64,000 nucleotides of DNA, taken from NCBI GenBank assembly GCA_019828545.1, contig JACVRA010000248.1, positions 1 through 64,000 of the forward strand, given 5' to 3'. Source of the stretch: Paracamarosporium sp. OC-R06-R3. Taxonomy: Eukaryota; Ascomycota; Dothideomycetes; Pleosporales; Didymosphaeriaceae. The notes under the pieces were generated by a model. That model did no database searches, was not told the DNA's origin, and saw nothing but the letters and a program-made list of their open reading frames with translations. The position numbers and the translations under genes were made by a program. Positions 10,990 to 20,761 of the stretch are shown one piece after another. Each line of letters opens with the position of its first letter. Position 1 is the first letter of the stretch.

Positions 10990-11694
10990 TCAATGACAGG
11001 CTTTGCCGTACTTTCTCAGCCGTGCATAATTGTACGGCAACGGCGCTATGAAACCCGCGGACACTGCTAGCACAGCCGCACCCCAGAAGGCTGCAGAATC
11101 CAGCTGAATCTCACCACCGGTAAGATGATAGTCGACTACATTCTCGGCCAGTTCCATCGTGATCATTGAGATCATACTCATTCCCGCAGCGGTGCGAGCG
11201 GCAGCCATCCAAGGCAGACGATCACGACCAAGCCGGAGGAGCGCAGTCTCCAAAAGCATCGAAGAGGTAATGCCAGCTGCCACTACATGAGTCAGTATGA
11301 CTTCGTGATGAAACGGAACAGAGGTGAACGAACTAGAGATGGCCATAGTCGTCCCTATTGCCATGCTTGGGTACGAGAGCTGAAGATACCACATCGCGGA
11401 GAAGTCTCCCACAGTGCAGCCGACCAGGCATCGGAGCGTGTTGATAGCAGCTCGTTTCCAAATTGCACGCGACGACCAAAAATTTGGTGCAATTAAAGAC
11501 GAGGGAGTCTTCGCAGCGTTGATGCACGAAACCGTCGAACCATTCTTGCTGCATTTCAGCCTTCGCTGCGAGGCGGAGGCGTCTTGCCGGAAGGCCCAAG
11601 CTGTGGCGCTGCCGACCGCTGCACGAGATTGAGCAAGGTTTCTTGGCGAGCGCGCCGGTCGACGCAGGAGGGCAGTTGGTCGAGTTGCGAGCAT
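10990..11694 (-). CDS. DUF4396-like membrane protein, possibly mitochondrial
   Basis: An uninterrupted 234-aa frame. The first 45 or so residues are rich in Arg, Ala and Ser with no acidic residues, as in a mitochondrial presequence. The rest resembles the DUF4396 family: WKRAAINTLRCLVGCTVGD, then hydrophobic segments with HHEVILTHVV, AAGITSSMLLETALL, a Met-rich stretch (TAAGMSMISMITMELAENVVDY), and a final helix near FWGAAVLAVSAGFIAPLPYNY. About four membrane segments are plausible. Bacterial members are described near copper-handling genes, and the His and Met residues here would suit metal contact, but the function is unknown. It converges on the FAD monooxygenase, and I cannot say whether it belongs to the cluster. 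Confidence 0.75.
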   Translation of the reverse strand: MLATRPTALLRRPARSPRNLAQSRAAVGSATAWAFRQDASASQRRLKCSKNGSTVSCINAAKTPSSLIAPNFWSSRAIWKRAAINTLRCLVGCTVGDFSAMWYLQLSYPSMAIGTTMAISSSFTSVPFHHEVILTHVVAAGITSSMLLETALLRLGRDRLPWMAAARTAAGMSMISMITMELAENVVDYHLTGGEIQLDSAAFWGAAVLAVSAGFIAPLPYNYARLRKYGKACH

Positions 11695-12060
11695 ATCCGA
11701 TGTCTACGAATGAAGTTTACGGACGGGATCTTAGAAGGGTAGTCTTCGCGAAGACGCAAGATGGTAAGATTTCTTTTAAATCGAAAGTCCGACTACGCAC
11801 AAAAGGCGCACGCGCTACGGCGCGTAGAAACAGTTAGCGTGCTGCAGCCACGTTCCCGCGCCCGGTCCTCAACGTGCAAGCTGCGCCGCTCAATATCAAA
11901 CGCGTTTTGTTTTTGGTGACAATTTCGCGGCATTCCATAGTTAATTCACGACCACTCATATGGATTCTCGGCCACCTAATATACCATCGGCACACCTTAC
12001 TCTAGATCGAAACACCGAAGATACACTGTTTTTCGCGTATTATTCACGTGCTTTCTCCCG
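11695..12060. other. Upstream region of the DUF4396-like gene
   Basis: No gene supported. It contains CGCGC-rich stretches next to the start codon and then becomes AT-rich towards the foldback element. Confidence 0.45.
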
Positions 12061-12393
12061 TGGCATCAACTTTGTATAGCGTGGCCATACAAAGTCGATG
12101 TCGCCTAGTGAAGGGCCTACAGGAAGGTAGAATGGTGCGGGTGTAGTCTTTTATTTGAAGCTACTTCGGAAGTGAACGGAGCTAGGTTTTCTGAGACTTG
12201 GGCAAGCCGATCACGTGATTATACCAATCTAGCCCTCTTAGGAAGTTGCTGGTCAGCTAATTGGCCACGCTAAATCTAGCTCCGTTTCCATCTGAAGTTG
12301 CTTCAAATAGGAGCCTACATACCTTCTTGTAAGCCTTTCACTGGGCAACATCGACTTTGTATAGCGTGGCCATACAAAGTCGATGTTGCCCAG
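12061..12393. repeat. Foldback (MITE-like) element with hairpin ends
   Basis: A roughly 333-bp imperfect inverted repeat whose two ends are themselves hairpins. The right end has two perfect 22-bp arms (12341-12362 and 12372-12393) around a 9-nt loop AGCGTGGCC. The left end (12062-12105) is a decayed version with the same loop. Inside, the left half after 12087 matches the reverse complement of the right half for about 110 bp with scattered differences. The decamer AGCGTGGCCA recurs inverted near the centre. No transposase is present. Flanking CCG on both sides could be a 3-bp target duplication, but this is weak. Confidence 0.82.
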
Positions 12394-12753
12394 CCGTCCT
12401 CGACTTGCATCCCTTGTGAGTAGACATACTGTAGTATAGAAGCATCGTCAGACAACGATTCGTCTTTTCCCCCGATGATGACCGAGTCAATATCAGGCTT
12501 GGGGAGACGGCAGAGAGCTTGCTGAAAGTCTGATGGAATGACCGTCAGCACTTTAGTCGGGCAGCAGCTCATATGCAGATGAAAAGATGAAAGACAATCA
12601 CGCAGCATCTTCCCACTTTGTAGGACAGTAAGTCCTGGTTTCATAAATCTGGTGTCAATCCTACTACGCTATTCGCCGTCGAAACGATCAGCTCGCTGAG
12701 GTCGTGCATATGAACATTTTTCTAGACATTCTTTCCGAATTTTAGACGAAAAC
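12394..12753. other. Intergenic with possible gene remnant
   Basis: On the minus strand an open stretch (about 12395-12644) runs straight into the foldback element. Its composition is protein-like but I recognise nothing. It may be a remnant of a gene cut by the element. No complete gene is supported. Confidence 0.3.
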
Positions 12754-12866
12754 TGTAACTACGTCACATAGTTTCTATAAGGCANNGACTCACTTACTCT
12801 ACACACTCTTTTCTGCAGATAGCAATACAGCCTTGTTGTTGTTCTTACTTTACCTGGCCACTTACA
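12754..12866 (+). mobile_element. Solo LTR, copy 2 (contains assembly gap)
   Basis: The same LTR as at 5390-5574, with both termini intact (TGTAACTACG...CCACTTACA) and a perfect 5-bp target duplication AAAAC (12749-12753 and 12867-12871). About 74 bp of the middle are replaced by NN at 12785-12786. Because the gap is in a repeat, either a plain solo LTR or a full-length element collapsed by the assembler could be there. Confidence 0.9.
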
Positions 12867-13134
12867 AAAACCTTGCTGTAGGTGTATCATTTTTCTTACC
12901 GTCTGGCGAACCTGTAGGCTCTACTATCGCCTCCTCTTCTTTTTCGTTTTTCTGTTCTTGCTTGTACCAATTCATGATTCGAGTCAACCTATATGCGGCT
13001 TTGAACCAAGCGTATATGGTACCAGTATCGATCCTAATAAGTGCCTCAGGCTGAAACCTATTGGTACCCGTGTCCTGGCGCGGAATAGCAACTGAAATGT
13101 ATCGGTCGTGCTCAGAGCTATCCGGTGCCGGCAA
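12867..13134 (-). CDS. Small ORF running into solo LTR copy 2
   Basis: A minus-strand frame starting at 13134 runs to the LTR edge, where the repeat supplies a stop almost at once (12862-12864). Without the LTR and one target duplication it would continue for about 22 more codons. It is charged and hydrophilic (for example EQKNEKEEEA) with no recognised domain. It may be a real small gene truncated by the insertion, or chance. Weak support. Confidence 0.2.
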
Positions 13135-13775
13135 ATTTCGTGAAGATCGTCGTTCACAGCGCGCTGACGCTTACAACGTAAATGCAGAACACCGCTTTTC
13201 CTCAGCACGATATGCGACGTGCTTCACATCCTCTAGCCAGATGCCAAGGCGGCCCTTGATGCTATTAAGACCGAACTCTACAACACTACAGAAGTCGTCT
13301 GTACCCAGCACGAGCGCACAACAGAACACCAATAGTGGGGAAGAAACAAGGGAAGCCGCTGAAGAGGCGGTATTGCGTGGTAACGAACATCAGATGATTT
13401 CCGGATACAGCCATGTTCGCTGCATTATCGCCCGCACATCTCGCCTTCCTTCGCAGCGAATCGAGAAATCTTCCCAGAATTTTCAGTAATGCTGCAATGA
13501 GGAACATTTCCAGTTCAGCTAGCGGCTAACGATCTCGATGTGTTAATCAGGGGTATATTGCAACGGGGGAAGTGAGGGGTACCCCGCATACCAAATCCTC
13601 CGATCCCGAAACAATTCGAGCGAGTACCGCAATCTATGTTACCACGCATGAAATCAGCAGTCGGATGAAAGGTTTCCCCTAGCATATAAAACCATGTCTT
13701 GTAGACTTCACGATTGGAACATGTCAGAAGCTCTTACCTAGGTTCTAGCGATAGCTTAAAGCCTTTGAAAGCAAC
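13135..13775. other. Upstream region of GH2 gene
   Basis: No gene supported. Short open stretches on both strands are broken. The last 150 bp before 13776 form the likely promoter of the glycosidase; AGCATATAAAACC near 13680 is a plausible TATA-like element. Confidence 0.4.
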
Positions 13776-16619
13776 ATGAAAGCGCAACATTTGCTAGGTT
13801 GCGTCGCGACCCTTCTGAACTTCTCCTTCGCCGTTTCTCTTCAGGTCAAATACAATTTCAACTCCGACTGGCGCCTGAACGTGGGTGACGTCAATGGGGC
13901 GCAGGATCCATCATTCAATGACAGCAACTGGAATCCCATCACGACACCGCACGCATGGAACGAAGATGAGGCCTTTCGTGTCGACATTGCGAATCTCTCA
14001 ACCGGTATTGCTTGGTACCGTAAGCGTTTCAAGCTCCCTTCTTCAGTAACCGGAAAGAAAGTTTTTCTGGAATTCGAAGGCATCAGACATGGCGGCGAGT
14101 TCTACCTCAACGGCAGATGGATTGGCCGTAGCGAGAATGGTGTTATGGCCTTCGGTTTCGACATCACAAATGCTACCCTCGACGAAGAGAACGTTATCGC
14201 TGCGCGCATCGACAATGCGTGGAACTATCACGAGGTTTCGACGGGTTCGACATACCAGTGGAGCGACAAGAACTTTTATGCCAATTACGGTGGTATCAAC
14301 AAGAACGTATATCTCCACGTTACCGATCTGCTCTATCAAACATTGCCGCTATATTCGAACCTGGGCACAACAGGCATTTATGTTTATGCAAGCGATATTG
14401 ATATCAATGGAAGGACCGCAAACATCACGGCAGAAGCGCAAGTCCGGAACGAGTACAACACCTCTAGGTCCTTGAGCTACCGGGTTGAAGTTGCAGATGC
14501 ATCCGGCAATATCGTCAAGACTTTCAAAGGTCCTGAAAATACATTGCAAGCGAACGAGACGCGAACCATAGCCGCATCGTCAACTATGTCGAGCCTCAAC
14601 TTCTGGAGCTGGGGCTATGGTTATCTTTATGATGTTCGCACTATTTTAAGCTCCAACGGCACTGACATTGATAGCGTTACGACTCGTACTGGCTTCCGCA
14701 AAACCAGTTTCGCGAGCGGCATGTTCAAACTCAATGACCGTGTACTGCACCTGAAGGGCTATGCACAGCGCACTACGAATGAATGGCCGACCCTGGGTTC
14801 CGCGGTTCCAGCATGGTTATCTGACTTCTCTAACAAGCTGGTTACGGGAAGCAATGGTAACTTAATTCGGTGGATGCACGTCACGCCTTGGAAGCAGGAC
14901 GTGGAATCATGCGACAGACTTGGCCTACTAGAAGCGATGCCGGCAGGCGACTCTGAGGGAGATGTGACCGGTCGACGGTGGGAGCAGCGCGTTGAGCTCA
15001 TGAGAGATGCTATCATCTACAATAAGAATAACCCTAGCATAGTCTTCTACGAGGGTGGTAATGAGGACATTAGTGAGGCCCATCAACAAAACCTGAAGGA
15101 TGTGAGGAACAAGTACGACCCCAAAGGTGGCCGGGCAATGGGGGCGCGCGAGATGCTGGACTCGAAGGTTGCTGAGTATGGTGGCGAGATGTTGTATATC
15201 AATAAAGGCTCGCAAATTCCTTTCTGGGCGATGGAATATTCCCGCGACGAAGGCCTGCGCAAATACTGGGACAACAATTCTCCGCCATATCACATCGATG
15301 GTACGGGAGAGGGCGAGGGTGCCGAGTACAACCGAAACCAGGATTCACACGCTATTGAAAATGTCCAGCGCTGGTTTGACTACTACGAGCAACGACCCGG
15401 AACGGGCAAACGCGTGAATGCTGGCGGCGTCAACATCGTGTTTTCCGACTCCAACACACACCATCGTGGTGCGGAGAACTACCGTCGGTCTGGCGAGGTT
15501 GATGCAGTGAGGTTGCTAAAAGACGGGTGGTACGCGCATCAGGTCATGTGGGACAACTGGGTTGATATCGAGAAGTCAGCGACACATATCGTTGGGCACT
15601 GGAACTACAATACCAGCACGACGAAGAACGTTTCTGTAGTTTCGACGGCTGACAGCGTAGAGTTGAAGCTAAACGGTAAAACGCTTGGTAGTGGAGTACA
15701 AAGCAAACGCTTTTTGTTCACTTTTGCAAACGTAACTTGGGAGAAGGGCACGCTCGAGGCCGTCGGCTCTACGAACGGGAAGCAGTCCTCTTCCGATAAG
15801 CGCGAGACTGCAGGCAAGCCAGTTGCTATCAAGCTCACATCACATACATCACCAAGTGGCTTCCTCGCTGACGGGGCTGATGTCGCCCTAGTCGAGGTCG
15901 AAGTGGTCGATGCCAATGGCATGCGAAATCCCATCGCTCTCAACACCATCACATTCACCCTCTCAGGCGAAGCAGAGTGGCGAGGTGGTATTGCACAGGG
16001 ACCGGACAACTACATACTTTCCAAGAAGCTCCCCGTTGAAAACGGTATTAATCGCGTACTTCTCCGCTCGACAACAAAAGCCGGAGCAGTGACGCTGAAA
16101 GCCACCGCGGATGGTCTTACATCTGCTTCAATCACTGTGAATAGTAAGGCTTTCGACGCCAAAGACGGATTGAGCACGCACATTCCGTCATCAGCCCTGG
16201 ATCACAACTTGTCACGCGGACCCACACCTGGAAGCTCTTCCTATACGGTCAGCCGCAAGGCGCTTGACGTTGCTGTCGTCAATGCCACAAGTAATTCTGG
16301 CAATGCAAGTTTCACCTTCGATGACAACGAGTACTCGTCTTGGTCGAGCGCGAGTGAAACGAATGCGACAATTACGTACGAGCTTGCCAGCAAAGTCAAG
16401 GTCAACCAGGTGGTACTAAAACTAAGCAATTTTCGGACTAAGACTTATCCTTTGACGATAAAGCTCGATGGTGTAGAGGTTTGGAGTGGCACGACTGCGA
16501 CAAGCTTGGGTTATGTCACTTTAAAGTTTAAAGAGACAGCAGGTAAGAGCGTAAGCATTGTAAGAAGGGGTACAGGCACTGTGGGCATTGTTGAGGCGGA
16601 GATATATGGACCTATATAG
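13776..16619 (+). CDS. Secreted glycoside hydrolase family 2 (beta-galactosidase-like)
   Basis: An intronless 947-aa frame with an N-terminal signal peptide (hydrophobic core LLGCVATLLNFSFAV). Domain order: GH2 sugar-binding jelly roll (about 25-185), Ig-like linker, TIM barrel (about 310-600), a DUF4982-like module (about 600-670, VELKLNGKTLG), a further Ig-like domain, and a C-terminal beta-sandwich (about 815-945) resembling an F5/8C-type carbohydrate-binding module. The acid/base Glu is expected in EGGNED (E430). The nucleophile candidate is E487 in WAMEYS, which differs from the usual SEFG/SEYG context. It likely acts outside the cell on a galactoside- or uronate-containing polymer. The GC-rich, ordered reading frame contrasts with the repeat-rich DNA just upstream. 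Confidence 0.93.
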   Translation: MKAQHLLGCVATLLNFSFAVSLQVKYNFNSDWRLNVGDVNGAQDPSFNDSNWNPITTPHAWNEDEAFRVDIANLSTGIAWYRKRFKLPSSVTGKKVFLEFEGIRHGGEFYLNGRWIGRSENGVMAFGFDITNATLDEENVIAARIDNAWNYHEVSTGSTYQWSDKNFYANYGGINKNVYLHVTDLLYQTLPLYSNLGTTGIYVYASDIDINGRTANITAEAQVRNEYNTSRSLSYRVEVADASGNIVKTFKGPENTLQANETRTIAASSTMSSLNFWSWGYGYLYDVRTILSSNGTDIDSVTTRTGFRKTSFASGMFKLNDRVLHLKGYAQRTTNEWPTLGSAVPAWLSDFSNKLVTGSNGNLIRWMHVTPWKQDVESCDRLGLLEAMPAGDSEGDVTGRRWEQRVELMRDAIIYNKNNPSIVFYEGGNEDISEAHQQNLKDVRNKYDPKGGRAMGAREMLDSKVAEYGGEMLYINKGSQIPFWAMEYSRDEGLRKYWDNNSPPYHIDGTGEGEGAEYNRNQDSHAIENVQRWFDYYEQRPGTGKRVNAGGVNIVFSDSNTHHRGAENYRRSGEVDAVRLLKDGWYAHQVMWDNWVDIEKSATHIVGHWNYNTSTTKNVSVVSTADSVELKLNGKTLGSGVQSKRFLFTFANVTWEKGTLEAVGSTNGKQSSSDKRETAGKPVAIKLTSHTSPSGFLADGADVALVEVEVVDANGMRNPIALNTITFTLSGEAEWRGGIAQGPDNYILSKKLPVENGINRVLLRSTTKAGAVTLKATADGLTSASITVNSKAFDAKDGLSTHIPSSALDHNLSRGPTPGSSSYTVSRKALDVAVVNATSNSGNASFTFDDNEYSSWSSASETNATITYELASKVKVNQVVLKLSNFRTKTYPLTIKLDGVEVWSGTTATSLGYVTLKFKETAGKSVSIVRRGTGTVGIVEAEIYGPI

Positions 16620-17405
16620 TTTGAGTATACTCGTTTTGTGAATATGAACGACTTGCTCTGTTCGAAAACAACGTTGGAGATGTGAAGCTTTTGCTGCTGT
16701 GATTGGTTTTCTCCTCTCCGTCCGCGGTTAACGCATGTATCTGACTTGCTATCTGAAGCTGGAGTATTGCCGTTTGTCATCGTGGTCGGATTAGTCAATC
16801 TGCCTTCCGAAACGAGCCTCTATGGTTGCGGTGCCCGAGGCAAGTTCAACGAGCGACATGGTAGAAGGTATGACACCTAGGCTGTCAGGCGAAGAAAAGA
16901 TGCCGCTGCAGGGCTGAGCCAAATCACGTTCTGCGCTTAAAAGGAGCTAGGTGGGTGAAAGATAAAGAAAAATTGGATGAGCAAGTCCTGGAGATGTTGG
17001 CCAGTCTTAGGCCTTCCAGAGTTGAATTTGGCGCTGTGGACTCTTAAGAAACATTTGTACCGTGATAGACCGCATGATCGTTAATACCTCCCAAAGCAGA
17101 CACTTCAAATTCAACAAGCAACTTCATCCTGCTACGTTACTCATGATCCCACGTAGTTGAGTGCGGATCTTTGTACTGAATCCTATCTTATCGCTTATTT
17201 TTCTGTGCTGGATTGCAGAGAGATACGGTTGGAGATGTCTCCAACGCCCCGACTTTTATCCTTGTTCCCCACCTGCATGCACATGTCTTCTTTTGATTGC
17301 TAAGCCCACTTCGCTTGCGGTTAACATCGGAAACGCAGAATGTGTGAAATGGAATATGTATTCCCCTTACAGTTTTCCATAATCGATCAAAGCCTAATAA
17401 CTCTG
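16620..17405. other. Intergenic, GH2 3' side to OYE promoter
   Basis: 786 bp without a supportable gene. An in-frame ATG at 17340 upstream of the next gene is considered too early. Confidence 0.45.
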
Positions 17406-18488
17406 ATGTCACAACGTAACCTTTTCGAAGCGCTTTCCTTCAAGCGCGGGCCGCCATTGAAACACCGACTCGTTCTCGCTCCACTCACAAATTGGCAAAG
17501 CAATATCGACGGCACTGCTTCTCACGACGACCTCCAATGGCTTCGGCGATGCTCAGCGGGGGGATTTTCCTTGATCATGACATGTGCTGCGAATATAGAT
17601 CGCGATGGCAAGACGTTTCCCGGACAACTAGGCATTTACAATGACAGTCATGTGGAAGGGCTTCGGCAGATTGCCGAGATAATCAGAGAATATGGTAGTA
17701 TTTCTTCGGTCCAACTTCACCACGGCGGCGTGCGTGCCAACAGAGAGCTTGGAGCAACTCTCGTCGGACCGTCAGATATTCCCGGTATCGGAGCACGCGG
17801 TTTGACCGTGGAGGAAGTCCACGAACTTCGTGAGGGTTTTGTTCGAGCTGCACAGCGTGCGGAATATGCTGGATTCGACGGCGTCGAAGTTCATGGAGCT
17901 TTTGGATGGATTTTGACCCAGTTCCTTTCCAGCCACTTCAACAAGCGCACCGACATGTATGGCGGATCACTCGAGAATCGTTCCCGGCTAATCTTTGAAA
18001 TCATTGACGGTATTCGTAGTGTATGCCGTCCAGACTTCCAGATTGGTCTTCGCTTGTCTATGGAGAGATATGGCCTAGTACTTTCCGAACTCCAGCAAGT
18101 CGCTGCAAGGGCACTTCGCGAAGAAAAGATCGACTATCTGGACTTGGCTCCTTGGGACTGTACGAAGATGGCTAAAGAGCCTCCTTTTGAGAATCAGACG
18201 ATTTTGAGTGTTTTCACAGATCTTCCTCGCAACTCGGTCCGTATTTGTGCTTCTGGAAAAGTCATGAGTGCAGAGCAAGCTACTGCTATGCTTGACACTG
18301 GTTGCGACTTTGTGATGTTAGGAAAGGCGGCTGTACTTGACGCAAACCTCCCAAACAATATTAACAAAGATCCAAGCTATCGGGCTCCAACCTTGCCGGT
18401 ATCCAAGGACTATCTCAAGGGACAGGGATTGAGCGACAGCTTCATAGAATACATGGGGACGTGGGATGGTTTCATATCCGATAGTTAA
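17406..18488 (+). CDS. NADH:flavin oxidoreductase, Old Yellow Enzyme family
   Basis: An intronless 360-aa FMN TIM-barrel reductase that reduces activated C=C bonds with NAD(P)H. The family motifs are in order: LAPLTN near the N-terminus, QLHHGG (usually QLxHxGR, so the Arg is missing), EVHGAFGWILTQFLS, NKRTDMYGGSLENR, and the phosphate-binding end ICASGKVMS...CDFVMLGKAA. The start is set at 17406 (MSQRNLFE) since homologues begin close to LFEALS. It converges with the MFS gene at 18665-20310 with only 176 bp between stops. In a cluster it could reduce an enone or a nitro/nitrile-linked intermediate; the substrate is unknown. Confidence 0.93.
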   Translation: MSQRNLFEALSFKRGPPLKHRLVLAPLTNWQSNIDGTASHDDLQWLRRCSAGGFSLIMTCAANIDRDGKTFPGQLGIYNDSHVEGLRQIAEIIREYGSISSVQLHHGGVRANRELGATLVGPSDIPGIGARGLTVEEVHELREGFVRAAQRAEYAGFDGVEVHGAFGWILTQFLSSHFNKRTDMYGGSLENRSRLIFEIIDGIRSVCRPDFQIGLRLSMERYGLVLSELQQVAARALREEKIDYLDLAPWDCTKMAKEPPFENQTILSVFTDLPRNSVRICASGKVMSAEQATAMLDTGCDFVMLGKAAVLDANLPNNINKDPSYRAPTLPVSKDYLKGQGLSDSFIEYMGTWDGFISDS

Positions 18489-18664
18489 TAGATCTGGACT
18501 TGAGTAGGTATGCTTTTGCTCTAACTTCTACCAGGAAAGGTCTACTTAGCTTTCTTGAAAGCGATCCAATATTGACTATCTCCAACCCGATGAATTCGAT
18601 TTTCCTCCGTTCAATTCTCACGATTATATTCCACCAAGAACGTGCTCTCTCATTGAGTATCAAG

Positions 18665-20310
18665 CTAACTTGCAAATCGACTACGTCTTCTGATTTTCTC
18701 GCCACGGAACCAAAGTACCCAAGGTCCTATGCTTAACAACAGCCCGATTGTGCCAAGCAAGCTCGATCCAGGGCCATAGCCTAAGCCTGTATACATCTGT
18801 GTCGTGACCAAAGGAAAGACGCCACCGAGGACGTTTCTGCAAAAGCTTTGAGCGGCAATTGCTGAGCTTGCGTATATATTATATGTATCAGCAAGGTAGT
18901 TGAATACAGCAAGGTATACAAAGAGGATACCCGCTGTTGCTATTCCGATAGATATTGTTGGTACAATCCAGTGGATTGAACTCCTCGACGTCCAGCCGAA
19001 TAAGAAAAGTCCAGCAGGCAGCAGCAAACTTTCATAACGAACAAAGTAAAGCCTTCGCTCGGGACTGGTGAAGATTGGGTGTGACTTTTGTGGTCTTCTA
19101 CTAGCCAGCCAGGATTCGTGATATATGCTGATGAACGTGGCAATGATGGATGCTATACAAGGCGAAACAAAGGTAGCGTCCGCTTGCGATAGAGAGAATC
19201 CGTAGACGGTTTGGAAGAATAGAGGGATAGCAGCTAGTGTTAAGTAGAGAATTGACCAACTGAAGGCAGCCCAGAGCGAGAAAAAAAATACTACAGGCTC
19301 CGTGAACAGGAATTGGAATGGTCGAAATAATGACCTGATGATCATGGTTTGTAGTTGTGCGACTGATTCCTCTCCGTCCAGCCTCCAATCCACGCTGTCT
19401 GCTTGTACGTACGAATTAGGACTGTCTGCCTGGGATACATGGAATCCTCGGGCTCCCAGTTTCGTCATTTGATCACCCCACTTATTGAAGTGGTCTTTCT
19501 TTTTCCGCAGTATAGCCAGTTCGCGAGTTTCTGGTACGAAAACAACGAACGCGACGACTAATAAGATATCGACGATAACTTGTAGCCAGAACACCCATCT
19601 CCATGTCGTATATTCTGCGATGAACCCGCAGACTAAGGGTCCTAAACCAGTGCCAAAGACAGCCCAGCCGGAAAAGATAGCCATGGCGTAGTTGCGTTCG
19701 TGCGACTGATACATGTCAGATATCACACCTCCCACTAAAGTAGAATATGAGGAGCTGCCGACGCCTGCCCAGAAACGAGCCACGAGCATCCTGAAAAAAG
19801 TCAATAAAAAACTCGTTGTCATGTGAGATGCTAGACATACCCGGGGAAAGATCGTGTCACAGCGCAACATATTTGGCAAACAATGAATATAAGTCCAGTG
19901 ACGATAAAAGTAGGCTTCCTGCCTTTGATCTCCGAAATTGGAGCAAGAACCATCGGACCTAACCCGAATCCGGTTGTGAAGGTAGCAATTCCAACCAAAA
20001 CCGCGACAGGTCCAACATTCCAATAATCTTGTAGCTGCACTTTACAAGGTGCGTATGAACTGGCAGCGAACGATGCAAAGCATGCTCCTATGCTTGTAAT
20101 CCAAAGTACGACTTCCTTCTGGGCATTTTTCCAAACGTAGGGGGACAGGAATAGTTTCGGTATATTTTCGGGGGTTGCGCCCTCTTGGTTTTCGATACCT
20201 ATTGGTGTCGGAAGATTCGAGGAAAACGAAATCGACAAAGATATTGTCTTCGAAGTCTGGCGGGCTATGGTAGGTATTCCATGCAGGTTGTAGATGTCTG
20301 TGTCCATCAT
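18665..20310 (-). CDS. MFS transporter, DHA1 (drug:H+ antiporter)-like
   Basis: Model complement(18665..19790,19841..20310), 531 aa, joined by a 50-nt intron (GTATGT...TTTTCAG) giving SFPG|MLVARFWAG. About 12 membrane helices follow a hydrophilic N-terminus. MFS motif A appears as SEIKGRKP, and motif C-like Gly residues as GWAVFGTGLGPLVCGFIAEY, which places it with the 12-helix fungal drug antiporters. A central cytoplasmic loop runs from RELAILRKKKDHF to SVDWRLDGEE. Likely exports a small molecule or toxicant. It lies downstream of the C2H2 regulator on the same strand. A 65-codon frame just upstream (20319-20516) is probably 5' leader. Confidence 0.9.
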
Positions 20311-20761
20311 GTTGCTTCTTACAGCAACAAAAACGTTAGATACTCTAGAGGTGTTAAGGGAATGTACTCTAGAAACACGAGTCTTGATTGAATAGCGGTT
20401 AGAAGGCCATAAACACCTATGTAGTTTCGTTGATGCAAGCTTCCCGCATCCTTAACGTCATTCAAAAGCAACTTGTCCCAGGGGATGTCTCGGTCCCGAA
20501 CAGACGGCTCGGCCATAGTTGGAGACTCAGACTAGCTCTGGAAGTTGGAGACTTGATAACACTTACCTTTTTAAGGGATGTGATCTAGTGTACATGCATT
20601 TTCTGATTTTGTAGCCTAACTCGACGGGTTCGGCCGAGTTCGTGATTGATTCGATACGTCGATGATTTGTTGTGATTTCGAAGTGAGCACGTAAGATGCG
20701 ACGGGGAAATGAAGATTGGAACCGGCCGCGGGCAAATCTTTGAAATCAATTTGATGCGTCA
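20311..20761. other. MFS promoter and regulator 3' flank
   Basis: 451 bp on the 5' side of the MFS gene. One short minus-strand ORF (20319-20516) ends 9 bp before the MFS start and might act as an upstream ORF. Nothing else supported. Confidence 0.35.

Noticed and set aside
13061..13489. 142-codon plus-strand frame
   Set aside because: Arg/Ser-rich composition, no motif, and a competing coding-like fragment in another frame that is broken by stops; likely chance or decayed DNA.
20319..20516. 65-codon frame as a separate gene or first exon of the MFS transporter
   Set aside because: No donor/acceptor pair joins it in phase with the MFS frame; more likely an upstream ORF in the leader.
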